Under the pieces are notes generated by a model. That model had not been told where the DNA came from, made no database searches, and saw only the letters and a program-made list of their open reading frames with translations. Both the position numbers and the translations under genes were made by a program. Positions 1 to 7,547 of a DNA stretch of 54,287 nucleotides are shown in pieces. The stretch covers positions 1-54,287 of IMG/VR virus record IMGVR_UViG_3300017593_002049; one strand, written 5' to 3'. Positions within the stretch are counted from its first letter, which is position 1; each line of letters starts with the position of its first letter. This stretch comes from a virus.

Positions 1-192
1 TTAGGCGTCATTTTTGTCTTTGTTGGTATCGTTTACTAACGCATCGATCTTAACCTTTAACCATTTATTAGGCCGTCCTTCAAGATCAGGTGGCGGTAAA
101 AAGCCAGCATCACGCTTGCGATGAATGGTCGTATTAGATTCCCAGCCAAATATTTCCTTGATGTCGCCTGTGGTGTAATACCTACCTATCAT
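1..192 (-). CDS. AlpA/excisionase-like small HTH protein
   Basis: Small DNA-binding protein of 63 aa. The segment RYYTTGDIKEIFGW followed by a basic stretch (TTIHRKRDAGFLPPP) and a W/K-rich tail is typical of AlpA/MerR-type winged-helix excisionases that bend DNA at att sites or regulate the integrase. The longer reading frame reaches base 237, but I place the start at 190-192 because AAGGAG lies 6 nt upstream of that ATG. It is the last gene of the leftward operon driven from 1907-1935, the position of xis in lambdoid phages, which suggests that an integrase lies just left of the window. A purely regulatory AlpA role is the alternative. Confidence 0.6.
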   Translation of the reverse strand: MIGRYYTTGDIKEIFGWESNTTIHRKRDAGFLPPPDLEGRPNKWLKVKIDALVNDTNKDKNDA

Positions 193-296
193 TTCAATCT
201 CCTTTGTCTTCAATACTCTTACAATCAATTCTTCCAATTGAAGAAGGGTTTATACATTGTTTCTTCAAGTTATGTGATATAACAATCAGCTACTCT

Positions 297-710
297 TTAT
301 CCGCAACTGGTCGCTCTAGCCTTACATTCCTCAAAATGTGTGTGGGCCCAACTGATCGCTGCGCTCTCAAGATTCCCAATATCCTCAGCATAAAACCATT
401 TAGTCTGACACCATCCCCAATCGCTAAAGCAAATACTACCATCCGATGAAAAGTTATGAGGGGTAGGGGTGGCAAATTGTGCGAGGTAACCAACTTTACC
501 GTTACGCTGCAGCTCTTCAGCAATACAGTCATCACCTTCTATATCATTAGGTAGTTGAAGTAATCTACAAACGTCATTGCAACCAAATATAGCGTCTGTT
601 AAGTCTTCGCTAAGCGTGTCGGCTAAGCACATATAAATAGGTATCATTTTTTCACAGCGCACATTCGCAGTGTAAGTTTCATCTATTAATTTTTTTCTAC
701 TATGATTCAT
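297..710 (-). CDS. hypothetical early protein
   Basis: 137-aa protein that I do not recognise. It has no signal peptide or membrane segment and contains several Cys residues (for example CEK, CLAD, GCNDVC, DDCIAEE, ECKAR) and aromatic patches (SDWGWCQTKWFYAED). The start is well placed: AGGAG is 6 nt upstream of the ATG at 708-710. It is third in the leftward early operon, between the 222-aa gene and the xis-like gene, and so is probably expressed only when the repressor is lost. Host take-over or anti-defence roles are common for genes in this position, but nothing in the sequence shows one. Confidence 0.5.
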   Translation of the reverse strand: MNHSRKKLIDETYTANVRCEKMIPIYMCLADTLSEDLTDAIFGCNDVCRLLQLPNDIEGDDCIAEELQRNGKVGYLAQFATPTPHNFSSDGSICFSDWGWCQTKWFYAEDIGNLESAAISWAHTHFEECKARATSCG

Positions 711-850
711 GATTAACTCCTAATACCTATTTTCAGTATTTATCGCTACTAAGCGGTTTGTATCATCAATTATTGGATTGTTTTTGCTTTACATTGAGAA
801 CGGAGAGGTATCTTCGATGAAAGAGATTGAGATAGCTGTCTACCAGGTCT

Positions 851-1519
851 CTAAGCTCTATCACGTTGAAGTTCGCGGTGGTTATACCGAGATTTGCCAA
901 ACTCTTTGCGATCATTTTGATTTGCTGCCCAGGACATACCGCCAATCGGCCTACTGTTTCTGCCAGCCATGTATTTTTTCTTAGCAACATCAAACTGTTT
1001 TTGTAGGCGCTTGGCTATGTATGGTTCGTCAGCTAAATTAAGACTCAGGATATGTAGTGGGTCACCGATTAGACGGTACTCGATTGTATTTTGGCCATTA
1101 GCTAAAAGAGAGATAGCATCTTTGGACTCAAAGACTTTGTCGTCTATTTTCAATTTGTGTTTGCCACCGCTATCAGCGATAGCGACAACTGCATCAGTCC
1201 ACATACCAAACTGTTTACCGTCTCTGCCTTCAGAGACGTCTTTAGTGAATAGGTGAGCGTATGACGATACGAAGTTGCGCATTGCACCTGCCAGCTTTTT
1301 GGCCAATGCATCATTAACGGTAGCAGTCTGCCAGCGGCCAGAGATGAACTCATGAACATTGCTGCGATCAAGCTCTACTTCGAATGGAGCAGTGCGCTTA
1401 ACTTTGCAGGCATAGAACGCATGATTGTCGTCAGCATCTGAAGTGATCACTTGGGCGCCAAACGTACCATCAGGGAACTTGCGTACTGAGTTCAGGTTTA
1501 GCTTGATATGTAAGTTCAT
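851..1519 (-). CDS. hypothetical early phage protein
   Basis: 222-aa soluble protein. The start ATG (1517-1519) overlaps the upstream stop codon by 3 bases and has GGAGG 6 nt upstream, so it is translationally coupled to the membrane-protein gene before it. The N-terminal half looks like a beta-rich domain (MNLHIKLNLN, GTFGAQVITSD, AFYACKV); the C-terminus is basic. I do not recognise the family. Two other open frames overlap its 3' end (766-993 minus, 778-984 plus) and are treated as shadows. Confidence 0.5.
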   Translation of the reverse strand: MNLHIKLNLNSVRKFPDGTFGAQVITSDADDNHAFYACKVKRTAPFEVELDRSNVHEFISGRWQTATVNDALAKKLAGAMRNFVSSYAHLFTKDVSEGRDGKQFGMWTDAVVAIADSGGKHKLKIDDKVFESKDAISLLANGQNTIEYRLIGDPLHILSLNLADEPYIAKRLQKQFDVAKKKYMAGRNSRPIGGMSWAANQNDRKEFGKSRYNHRELQRDRA

Positions 1520-1794
1520 TGGCTGCCTCCAGTAGCGTATAAGCGCATTTCAGCGAGTTTTTGATTGGCGTAAGCGTTCTGCTTTCTGAACTCTATAAGC
1601 TCAGGGCTATCGATTGAGCTCATGCGCGGCTCAAGCGTTGATGTCGCTACGTCTTGCTCGGCTTGGCTGAGCAGGTAGCTATTACATCCCGTGATGTTGC
1701 CGATTACTACAAGCGACATACCTGCTGCCAGTCCTGCAGCGATATGTGCACCGCCTGACTTTATCTGGTTGAGTAGTGCTAGATGTTGTGCCAT
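1516..1794 (-). CDS. small membrane-anchored early protein
   Basis: 92-aa protein with one hydrophobic segment at about residues 15-36 (HIAAGLAAGMSLVVIGNITG) ending at a Cys, followed by a polar helical tail. It could be an inner-membrane protein with an N-in anchor. AAGGAG lies 10 nt before the ATG. It is the first gene of the leftward operon, downstream of the repressor-controlled promoter at 1907-1935, and its stop overlaps the start of the next gene. Membrane proteins in this position often act in superinfection exclusion or host interference; that is only an analogy. Confidence 0.5.
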   Translation of the reverse strand: MAQHLALLNQIKSGGAHIAAGLAAGMSLVVIGNITGCNSYLLSQAEQDVATSTLEPRMSSIDSPELIEFRKQNAYANQKLAEMRLYATGGSQ

Positions 1795-1817
1795 AATCTG
1801 TTCACTCCTTGTTGAGT

Positions 1818-1857
1818 AAAGCCCCTTTAGATGTCCAGTCGAGAAGGGGCTTTTTTA
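1818..1857 (+). terminator. hairpin with T-run in the leftward leader
   Basis: Inverted repeat AAAGCCCCTT / AAGGGGCTTTTTT with a 16-nt loop. The long T-run is on the plus strand, so it would stop plus-strand transcription. On the minus strand the same hairpin sits in the leader, between the leftward promoter and the first ribosome-binding site, with only three T after it. It could be a weak leftward attenuator or antitermination target. Confidence 0.5.
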
Positions 1858-1906
1858 TTGTCTAAAATTTGGTACTACTGCTAACTCGTGATTAGCTCAT
1901 GAATTA

Positions 1907-1935
1907 ATTATGAACTTATGGTTCTCATATGTCAA
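1907..1935 (-). promoter_or_regulatory. leftward early promoter (PL-like)
   Basis: Read on the minus strand: TTGACA (1935-1930), a 17-nt spacer, and CATAAT (1912-1907). This is a near-consensus sigma-70 promoter upstream of the leftward operon ending in the xis-like gene. The 13-bp operator GAACTTATGGTTC overlaps the spacer and -10 box, so repressor binding should block RNA polymerase. Two further copies of GTTCTTATT lie just upstream (about 1943-1969) and may be auxiliary half-sites. Confidence 0.7.
1912..1924. promoter_or_regulatory. repressor operator at PL
   Basis: GAAC-TTATG-GTTC, the same GAAC-N5-GTTC dyad found on both sides of the repressor/cro promoters at 7142-7154 and 7198-7210. 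All three share the extension TGAAC. It lies inside the leftward promoter. Confidence 0.65.
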
Positions 1936-1987
1936 CTTTAATAAGAACTAAAAAGTCTTAAATAAGAACCAATGAAAATTTTAGATA

Positions 1988-2011
1988 CAAAAAATCCTGC
2001 TCAAGGCAGGC
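1988..2011 (-). terminator. leftward terminator before PL
   Basis: On the minus strand the stem CCTGC / GCAGG (loop TTGAG) is followed by ATTTTTT. It would stop leftward transcription arriving from the cargo region before it reaches the early operon. The rest of the 1795-2132 gene-free stretch holds the leftward promoter, its operator and AT-rich sequence. A weak plus-strand promoter for the next gene is possible (TTGCTA at 2068, 17 nt, TAAATT at 2091). Confidence 0.5.
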
Positions 2012-2132
2012 TATAGATTTATGATTTAAACAAGTCCTTATAAAGATAAACATAAGTAAGATAATAGTTGCTAATAATATAGTGTAGTGATAAATTCTAA
2101 ACTTACGTCATCTACCTATTAAGGCTATTGTT

Positions 2133-2306
2133 ATGAAGCTATTTCCAGCGTTTCTCGTATCTATATTAATGATGGCGCCAGTAATGCAGGCGAATGCTCA
2201 AAACTATCCTTGTTCTAAGAGCATGGGTGGTGTATCGCATTGTAAGGATGGTAAATTTGTTTGTAAGAATGGTAAGATTAGCCAATCTAAGAAGGTGTGC
2301 AGTTAG
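2133..2306 (+). CDS. small secreted Cys-containing protein
   Basis: 57-aa protein: signal peptide (MKLFPAFLVSILMMAPVMQANA, cleavage expected after ANA) followed by a 35-residue mature part with three Cys, PCSKSMGGVSHCKDGKFVC...KVCS (four Cys in total). Small periplasmic proteins with this layout occur in Acinetobacter and Psychrobacter relatives; the function is unknown to me. It has a clear downstream terminator and lies outside the phage operons, so it is probably lysogen-expressed cargo. Confidence 0.65.
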   Translation: MKLFPAFLVSILMMAPVMQANAQNYPCSKSMGGVSHCKDGKFVCKNGKISQSKKVCS

Positions 2307-2333
2307 GGTTTAGTTGGCAGATAAGTAATAAGA

Positions 2334-2360
2334 AACCGCCTTATAAATAGGCGGTTTTTT
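2334..2360 (+). terminator. Rho-independent terminator
   Basis: AACCGCC / GGCGGTT stem with a 9-nt loop followed by T residues, 28 nt after the stop codon of the small secreted protein. Confidence 0.8.
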
Positions 2361-2479
2361 AGGTTTGCTATGCAAGAGTACTATGACGAAAGTAGTGTAG
2401 ATTATCTTCACTTTGAATTGAAGTATGAGCATGTATATTTCCAGTCTATGGTAAAATAGAAGAAAAATTTGCAGGTAAT

Positions 2480-3799
2480 ATGATTCAATTTATTAGTCAC
2501 ACAAAAACTCTCGAACATGCGATTCACTCTCGTTTAACATTAAATGAAAACATCTTACTGACTGATTTGGTGGATCTCGACTTAATTGACGGCGTTCTGC
2601 GGAGTTACTTAACACCATCTGAAATGAAAGAGGCAGGTAGTTATTTTACGGGCCAACAGCTCGCTACAAAAACCCTAAGCTCATTTACTAAGGCTATCAA
2701 TTCCAGATCTGTGGTTTTAGATCCTACTTGTGGAGCCGGAAATCTGTTGGTTGAGGCTTCAAGATATTTATGTATCGAAAACAGTCTGCTATCTACTTTA
2801 GAGAAATGGGGAGCTGTTCTTTGGGGATATGATATTCATGATTCATTCATTCAGGCTGCAAAATTAAGATTGGTTATTGAGGCTTTAAATAGAGGCTGTG
2901 AACTAGACTGTACTCTTGATTCAGCTATGAATATGTTTACTAATATAAAAGTAAAAGATGTCATGACTCTAAGTGCTGATAATCTGGCCTTGGTAACTCA
3001 CTTAATAATGAACCCTCCTTTTAACTCTTGGCCCTCTACTACAGACAATTATTGGAAAAAAGGTAAAGTTAGTGCTGCAGGGATAATATTTGACAAGATT
3101 TTAAGATGTATGCAAAAGGACTGTTTAATAAGTGCAATATTACCAGACGTTTTGCGATCAGGAAGTAGGTATAAAGATTTTAGAGAGTTCGTTTCCTCTA
3201 ATATGTTTGGTTCTTGTATAACGTGGGGTAGATTTAACAATACTACTGACGTTGATGTCTTTGTTCTTTCGGGTCGTGTAGGCGCGTCAGCTCAAAATAT
3301 TGAATGGCATAAACCTTTGGGTGAATATACACCTTTATCATCTAAATATGATGTATGTATAGGACCACTAGTTGCTTATAGAGATTGTGAAACTGGTACT
3401 CTTTATCCTTATATTCATGCAAAAAATACAAAAAATTGGTGTGAGTTGATAGAAGTGAGCGAGACAAGACGCTTTTCTGGAAGGGTCATAAAATGTCCTT
3501 TCGTAGTTATAAAAAGAACATCAAGTCCCTCTGATAAGAACCGTGCAGCTGCAGCGATTATAGCTATTCAGAATTATGAAGTAGCTGTAGAAAACCATTT
3601 GATAGTGGTTAGGCCGAAATCTGGTAGCGTTGAAGATTGTAGAAAACTATTGGAAGTATTAAAGTCTTCACAAACTAACCAGTTCCTCAATGATAGATCA
3701 CGTATGCGGCACTTAACGGTAGGAGTAATCAAGGATATTCCATTAGACATACTTAACGACACTAAACCTTCAAATAATGTTTATCAGACGCAGCGGTAA
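2480..3799 (+). CDS. N6-adenine DNA methyltransferase (gamma-type)
   Basis: 439-aa N-6 DNA methylase. Motif order fits the gamma class: a motif-X-like GSYFTGQQLA near residue 54, SAM-binding motif I LDPTCGAGNLL near 80-90, and catalytic motif IV NPPF near 180. No clear separate target-recognition domain or nuclease is fused. It probably methylates adenine in a specific site. Its 3' end overlaps the convergent HEPN gene by 38 bp, and DUF262 follows on the other strand, so the three look like one restriction-type or abortive defence cassette with the methylase marking self. The region is more AT-rich than the late genes, consistent with acquired cargo. A solitary modification enzyme is the alternative. 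Confidence 0.8.
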   Translation: MIQFISHTKTLEHAIHSRLTLNENILLTDLVDLDLIDGVLRSYLTPSEMKEAGSYFTGQQLATKTLSSFTKAINSRSVVLDPTCGAGNLLVEASRYLCIENSLLSTLEKWGAVLWGYDIHDSFIQAAKLRLVIEALNRGCELDCTLDSAMNMFTNIKVKDVMTLSADNLALVTHLIMNPPFNSWPSTTDNYWKKGKVSAAGIIFDKILRCMQKDCLISAILPDVLRSGSRYKDFREFVSSNMFGSCITWGRFNNTTDVDVFVLSGRVGASAQNIEWHKPLGEYTPLSSKYDVCIGPLVAYRDCETGTLYPYIHAKNTKNWCELIEVSETRRFSGRVIKCPFVVIKRTSSPSDKNRAAAAIIAIQNYEVAVENHLIVVRPKSGSVEDCRKLLEVLKSSQTNQFLNDRSRMRHLTVGVIKDIPLDILNDTKPSNNVYQTQR

Positions 3800-4412
3800 T
3801 AACAAGGTTATGAAATGTTTGGATCATTTCTAATAGTTCATCTTCTATTTGATTATAAACATTATTAAGATCATTTGAGTTTAGCTCTTCACCGTGAGAA
3901 ATAGAGTTCCTGTTTTTCAGTAAAATTGTATCTATAAAAGTGCTTTTTAATTCGAAAGAGTCATTAGAAAGACCCAATTGACTAAGTATATTCAAAAGTA
4001 CCTCAGAGTTTAGATTTGATTTCGTATCTATTGTTTTATCGGCCACGACTTTGAATTTGAATTTAGATAAATTAGAAAAATAATCGTGTATATCTTTTTG
4101 ATTCTTAGTAGATTTTACAGAAAAATTACTGTCGAATGTAGAACATAGGTTTAGCTGTATAAAATTATCTGCTATTTTATTGCATTGTAACCCCAGACTG
4201 TTTAAGTAGTTTAAATAGACTAAAGAACAATGCTTGATATGCCCTTCCCAATGTGAGTAGAGTAAAGCTATCGCAGCTCTATGAAGTATATTTTTTTTGT
4301 GTAAAGGTTTATTCTCTTTAATCATAAACTTCAATGTAGTAAGCTCTCTTTTCCGCCACTTTATATCCCTAGTTAGTGACCCTTCTAGCTCTTCAAGTGT
4401 TCTAATCTTCAC
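3762..4412 (-). CDS. MAE_28990/MAE_18760-type HEPN nuclease
   Basis: 216-aa protein. The N-terminal pattern LTRDIKWRKRELTTLK followed by RAAIALLYSHWEGHIK is characteristic of the MAE_28990 HEPN-like family, and the C-terminal NRNSISHGE carries the HEPN Rx4H signature, expected to form an RNase active site at a dimer interface. Start is GTG (4410-4412) with GGAG 8 nt upstream; it overlaps the end of the DUF262 gene by 11 bp, so the two are co-transcribed and coupled. HEPN proteins in restriction-type neighbourhoods are thought to act as toxins or nucleases in defence; activation in this system is inferred only. Confidence 0.7.
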   Translation of the reverse strand: MKIRTLEELEGSLTRDIKWRKRELTTLKFMIKENKPLHKKNILHRAAIALLYSHWEGHIKHCSLVYLNYLNSLGLQCNKIADNFIQLNLCSTFDSNFSVKSTKNQKDIHDYFSNLSKFKFKVVADKTIDTKSNLNSEVLLNILSQLGLSNDSFELKSTFIDTILLKNRNSISHGEELNSNDLNNVYNQIEDELLEMIQTFHNLVITAASDKHYLKV

Positions 4413-5526
4413 TAAACAAACTCCGTCCTATATTGATCATCATTTTGGTTCTTTCTATAGGCCTAGCACGAGTGGCATAGGAATCTATGAAAACAGGATC
4501 ATCTACAAGATCTTTTGTCTTTCTTTTTATTATTTCCTTTAAGTCGTCTTGTACTAGATCGTCTTGTACTAAGAACGATAAACCAGTAGAAATAGCTTCA
4601 AACACAGGTAAGCTGAAAGCACCTTCATATTTTCTTTTCTCGACACTATATTTTTTAAACGCTTCTTCACCTAAAGAGGTTTCAATGCTATCAAATGTCT
4701 TTTTGAACACAGCTAGTTCATTTTCGTAGTCAAAATTTGAATTAGGATCAAATAGCCTAATTGTTTCTTCATTAAGATAGGGATGTACGTCAGTATGCTT
4801 AGAACTTATTTCAGGAGAAAAGTTTCTATTAATAAAGAACCTTAAAACAAGTTCATAGTAATATGCCTGATCTTCTTTAGCTTCTGTAACAGGAACAGAG
4901 TTTTTAAATGAAGGGTAGGTAGTAAGTTCTTTAACAAATTCAAAAGCACTATTGTTTAGCATTATTAATAAGCAGTTTCTTACCTCTTGTGGTGATAAAA
5001 CTGAACCTCCAGTATTCAATCTTTGAAATAGTTCAAATTTTGCATCATCATCGCTTTCACGCTCCATAATATTTACAGTAATCTTTTGTCTTTTAAATAA
5101 TAGTTTAAGATTATTAGGTAATAAGTGGCCTGAATTTGGATCCTCTGTTTCCCACATTCTTCCTTTCAGAGAGGCAAGATATTTAGTTGCCTCTGGATCA
5201 AATGGTTTTTGAATTTCGCCATTCTCGTTCTTTAGCTTATTCATGAAAGAAAAAATAGTTGATAATCTTTGAAGTCCGTCTACTAAATCCCAAACGCCAT
5301 CCTGCCTTTGCGAAACAAAGATAGAAGGAATTGGTATGCCCAAAAATATGGACTCAATAAAGTTACTCTTCTGTTCATCACTCCACCGGAAGACTCTTTG
5401 AAAAGCTGGATGTATTTCTAATTCGCCATCGTCATACATACTTGCAAGCTCGCCTATAGACATTGAATAGTTATCTGTCCTAATATCATGTCTTGCTTTT
5501 TCAATCTCGTTATCTAGATCTGTCAT
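4402..5526 (-). CDS. DUF262 (ParB/Srx-fold) protein
   Basis: 374-aa protein. An N-terminal DUF262 domain is shown by LEIHPAFQRVFRWSDEQKSNFIESIFLGIPIPSIF (split here: LEIHPAFQR, then FRWS, then GIPIPSIF) and by WDLVDGLQRLSTI, a variant of the DGQQR motif of this NTP-dependent nuclease-like fold seen in GmrSD, SspE and BrxU. The C-terminal half is helical and has no HNH motif that I can see, so it is a DUF262-only protein. AAGGA is 7 nt before the ATG. First gene of the minus-strand pair with the HEPN gene. Likely sensor or nuclease part of the cassette. Confidence 0.75.
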   Translation of the reverse strand: MTDLDNEIEKARHDIRTDNYSMSIGELASMYDDGELEIHPAFQRVFRWSDEQKSNFIESIFLGIPIPSIFVSQRQDGVWDLVDGLQRLSTIFSFMNKLKNENGEIQKPFDPEATKYLASLKGRMWETEDPNSGHLLPNNLKLLFKRQKITVNIMERESDDDAKFELFQRLNTGGSVLSPQEVRNCLLIMLNNSAFEFVKELTTYPSFKNSVPVTEAKEDQAYYYELVLRFFINRNFSPEISSKHTDVHPYLNEETIRLFDPNSNFDYENELAVFKKTFDSIETSLGEEAFKKYSVEKRKYEGAFSLPVFEAISTGLSFLVQDDLVQDDLKEIIKRKTKDLVDDPVFIDSYATRARPIERTKMMINIGRSLFSED

Positions 5527-5579
5527 GTTAAATCCTTGTCTAAAAAGGTAAGTTGAAAATCTATCTTTAATCTAATTTT

Positions 5580-5969
5580 TCATAATATGCAAAGACTAAG
5601 CCCAACCCCTATAGCCTCACTCAAATCAACACCTTTCTTAATACTGTATGGCACATTTGGAATCATGCCGTCTTTCTTCAAAGATTCTACAGCTGCCTTA
5701 TTAAGCGGCGTACCAATAGAAGAGTCTTCGATATAGCCGAAAGGTTGAAAATACACTTCAATACCAAAATCTGGATAATAAACACATGATATCTCGCCAT
5801 CTGTAGTGAACGGATAGGGCGTATCATGATCAGCGGGCCAGAACGCTTCATGTACCGCAACACCACCAGAAACGAATTGATGAGCGTAGCTATCATCCTG
5901 AGCAGGAGAGCATGCAGCTATCAATAGGGCTGTTAGAATGATTAACCACCCGGGCATATTGACTCGCAT
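5580..5969 (-). CDS. DUF2511-like lipoprotein
   Basis: 129-aa predicted lipoprotein: the hydrophobic leader LIILTALLIAAC ends in a lipobox Cys at about residue 20. The mature part, with FWPADHDTPYPFTTDGEISCVYYP and a later single Cys, resembles the YebY/DUF2511 family of small envelope proteins. The start ATG (5967-5969) has GGAG 4 nt upstream, and the gene overlaps the end of the Excalibur gene by 28 bp, so both are one two-gene unit. Probably envelope-modifying cargo. Confidence 0.55.
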   Translation of the reverse strand: MRVNMPGWLIILTALLIAACSPAQDDSYAHQFVSGGVAVHEAFWPADHDTPYPFTTDGEISCVYYPDFGIEVYFQPFGYIEDSSIGTPLNKAAVESLKKDGMIPNVPYSIKKGVDLSEAIGVGLSLCIL

Positions 5970-6235
5970 GGTACTCCGTCTTTGTCTCTATCTAGTCGTT
6001 TGTTACCGCACGCCAATGCTTGCTTAGCCTGCTCGCAATTAGCCATTTGGCCGCAGGTACGAGGTAAGCCTTTGCACTGGTCGCCGCCAGAATTCTTAGC
6101 GAATAGAGGATGATCTACTTCAACAGAATCCTTCAAAACCGTATTGCTTTGAAATGGGTTATCTATCGTAGTAACGCCTGCATTGGACGATAAAGCGAAC
6201 ACAGATAGTGCCGCGGCTAGCATTAATCTATTCAT
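5942..6235 (-). CDS. secreted Excalibur-domain protein
   Basis: 97-aa protein with a signal peptide (MNRLMLAAALSVFALSSNA) and a C-terminal Excalibur-type extracellular calcium-binding motif, DRDKDGVPCESICPGG, with upstream Cys residues (CKGLPRTCGQM, CEQAKQALAC). AAGGA lies about 9 nt upstream of the ATG. It is co-transcribed with the following lipoprotein gene. Excalibur domains often pair with envelope or nuclease proteins; its role in this lysogen is unknown. Confidence 0.65.
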   Translation of the reverse strand: MNRLMLAAALSVFALSSNAGVTTIDNPFQSNTVLKDSVEVDHPLFAKNSGGDQCKGLPRTCGQMANCEQAKQALACGNKRLDRDKDGVPCESICPGG

Positions 6236-6373
6236 TTATCACATCCTTATGTTATTCGAAATCTACTGCTTCACGATATACGCACCAACCTAATGGCGGT
6301 GTGTTAATTGGCTTGGCAAACTTTAGAAAGTGGCATATCCACATGTAAGCTCAGTCATTAGTATTCGACATAT

Positions 6374-7126
6374 TTAACCTGCTCTATAAACTTGTTCGCC
6401 AACAACTATCAAGCTGCTATGATTTTCGGCCGTTACTAGACGGTCAGGATAGTCAGAATTGAAACTGTGCAGTCTCAATGAACCGCCAGCTTCTCTAAAT
6501 ATCTGTTTAAACATTCTATCGCCATCTAATAAGATGGCATACACCTTACCGTCATGCACTTCCGTTGATGCTAAATTAAGACCTACCTCATCTTTATCAT
6601 TAATATATGGCGCCATACTGCCGTTAGACGCACAAACCAACTTAAAGTTTTCAGGCTGTATATTTCTTTCTCTGAAAAAAGAAGGTGGAAATCTGCGAGT
6701 ACCTTTTATTTCCTGAAACTCACAATTAGTGTCGCCATGCCCGCAACAAAAGTAAACACCATATAAGGGTATTTCTATCATTCCGTTGGCGTCATCAGAA
6801 ACTTGCACTGTATTGCTACTCTTTATACTCTCAAGTTCTGTTGGTTGCTGAGAAAGATCAGACTTATTTTGCTTCACTATCTTTTCGCCCTGTCCAGCAG
6901 CCAGCCAATTGAAGTTAACACCAAGAAACTTAGCTAACACTTCTATATTTTGATGATCCGGCAGTGTCTCAGCTTTTAGCCATTTATTTATGGCTCTATC
7001 AGAAATGGTGAACTTTGCCTCTCGCTTGAGACGTTGGGCACTGCCTCTTTGCGTATAACCCTTTTCAGTCAAAGTGTCGTTCAGCCTTTTTGCAAATTCT
7101 GTCTTTGCGTCATCTGAACTATTCAT
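6374..7126 (-). CDS. CI-type phage repressor (XRE HTH + S24 peptidase)
   Basis: 250-aa lysogeny repressor. N-terminal HTH at about residues 8-75 (SAQRLKREAKFTISDRAINKWL). C-terminal LexA/CI-like S24 domain with Ser170 (SNGSMAPYI) and Lys207 (RMFKQIF) as the expected catalytic dyad; C128-G129 in YFCCGHGD is a plausible RecA-stimulated self-cleavage site of the Cys-Gly type. A longer frame exists from a TTG at 7156, but the ATG at 7124-7126 has AAGGAA 7 nt upstream and is chosen. It faces the cro-like gene, and operators GAAC-N5-GTTC flank their overlapping promoters, with a third at PL. Expected to be SOS-inducible. Confidence 0.85.
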   Translation of the reverse strand: MNSSDDAKTEFAKRLNDTLTEKGYTQRGSAQRLKREAKFTISDRAINKWLKAETLPDHQNIEVLAKFLGVNFNWLAAGQGEKIVKQNKSDLSQQPTELESIKSSNTVQVSDDANGMIEIPLYGVYFCCGHGDTNCEFQEIKGTRRFPPSFFRERNIQPENFKLVCASNGSMAPYINDKDEVGLNLASTEVHDGKVYAILLDGDRMFKQIFREAGGSLRLHSFNSDYPDRLVTAENHSSLIVVGEQVYRAG

Positions 7127-7141
7127 ATTTTTATTCCTTAT

Positions 7142-7154
7142 GAACCATTTGTTC
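7142..7154. promoter_or_regulatory. repressor operator (PRM side)
   Basis: GAAC-CATTT-GTTC, lying just downstream of the leftward -10 box of the repressor promoter, around its start site. Occupation here would give negative autoregulation of the repressor. Confidence 0.65.
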
Positions 7155-7155
7155 A

Positions 7156-7184
7156 ATTGTATTTCTTATTGAATGAAAAGTCAG
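7156..7184 (-). promoter_or_regulatory. repressor promoter (PRM-like)
   Basis: On the minus strand: CTGACT (7184-7179), 17 nt, TACAAT (7161-7156), then operator 7142-7154. It overlaps the rightward promoter face to face, so the two are likely to exclude each other. Confidence 0.6.
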
Positions 7185-7197
7185 TACCTGTTAATAT
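7169..7197 (+). promoter_or_regulatory. rightward early promoter (PR-like)
   Basis: TTGAAT (7169-7174), exactly 17 nt, TAATAT (7192-7197), immediately followed by operator 7198-7210. It drives the cro-like gene and the early replication genes. Confidence 0.65.
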
Positions 7198-7210
7198 GAA
7201 CCAATTGTTC
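7198..7210. promoter_or_regulatory. repressor operator (PR side)
   Basis: GAAC-CAATT-GTTC, adjoining the rightward -10 box and covering its start site. Confidence 0.65.
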
Positions 7211-7224
7211 TTAAAATAGGAATC

Positions 7225-7482
7225 ATGAATATGCAACCGACTTTATTAAAACTATTTATTGATGATGAATGCGGAGGTGTAACTGCCGTTGCAGAAAAAA
7301 CTGGCTTAAGTGTCCGCGCTATTTATAAATGGGCTAAAAAAGGTTCTTTACCGCGCACTGAATTCACTAGCGAAACTAACTATTCGCAAAATCTTTCAGA
7401 TCTTTCAAAAATCTCAGTAGAAGAAATTAAAGATAGATTTAAACCACAACCACAACAGCAGATCGAACCAGAACCTGCCTAA
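7225..7482 (+). CDS. Cro-like HTH regulator
   Basis: 85-aa protein with a short HTH: GGVTAVAEKTGLSVRAIYKWAKKGSLPR (helix-turn-helix at about residues 17-44), the layout of YdaS/Cro-type antirepressors, followed by a Pro/Gln-rich tail. First gene of the rightward operon, divergent from the repressor and directly behind operator 7198-7210. AGGA lies 3 nt before the first ATG but 9 nt before the ATG at 7231, so the true start may be 7231. Expected to compete with the repressor at GAAC-N5-GTTC sites. Confidence 0.7.
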   Translation: MNMQPTLLKLFIDDECGGVTAVAEKTGLSVRAIYKWAKKGSLPRTEFTSETNYSQNLSDLSKISVEEIKDRFKPQPQQQIEPEPA

Positions 7483-7547
7483 CCCTATAGCAAAAGATAC
7501 AGAAGGATAGTCTTTAACAAAACGTGCAAATGAATAGGAAAAATACG

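Noticed and set aside
1-192. Left attachment site beside the xis-like gene.
   Set aside because: No matching direct repeat was found at the other end of the window, and no integrase is present, so no att site can be supported.
766-993. Open frames on both strands (766-993 minus, 778-984 plus) overlapping the end of the 222-aa early gene.
   Set aside because: Neither has a convincing start with ribosome-binding site (the minus frame begins at TTG), and the 222-aa gene is coupled to its neighbour with a good SD. A frameshift at the 3' end of that gene cannot be fully excluded.
2370-2459. 29-codon frame (MQEYYDESSVDYLHF...) between the terminator and the methylase gene.
   Set aside because: No ribosome-binding site, no recognisable domain and it lies in the probable promoter region of the methylase; may be a gene remnant.
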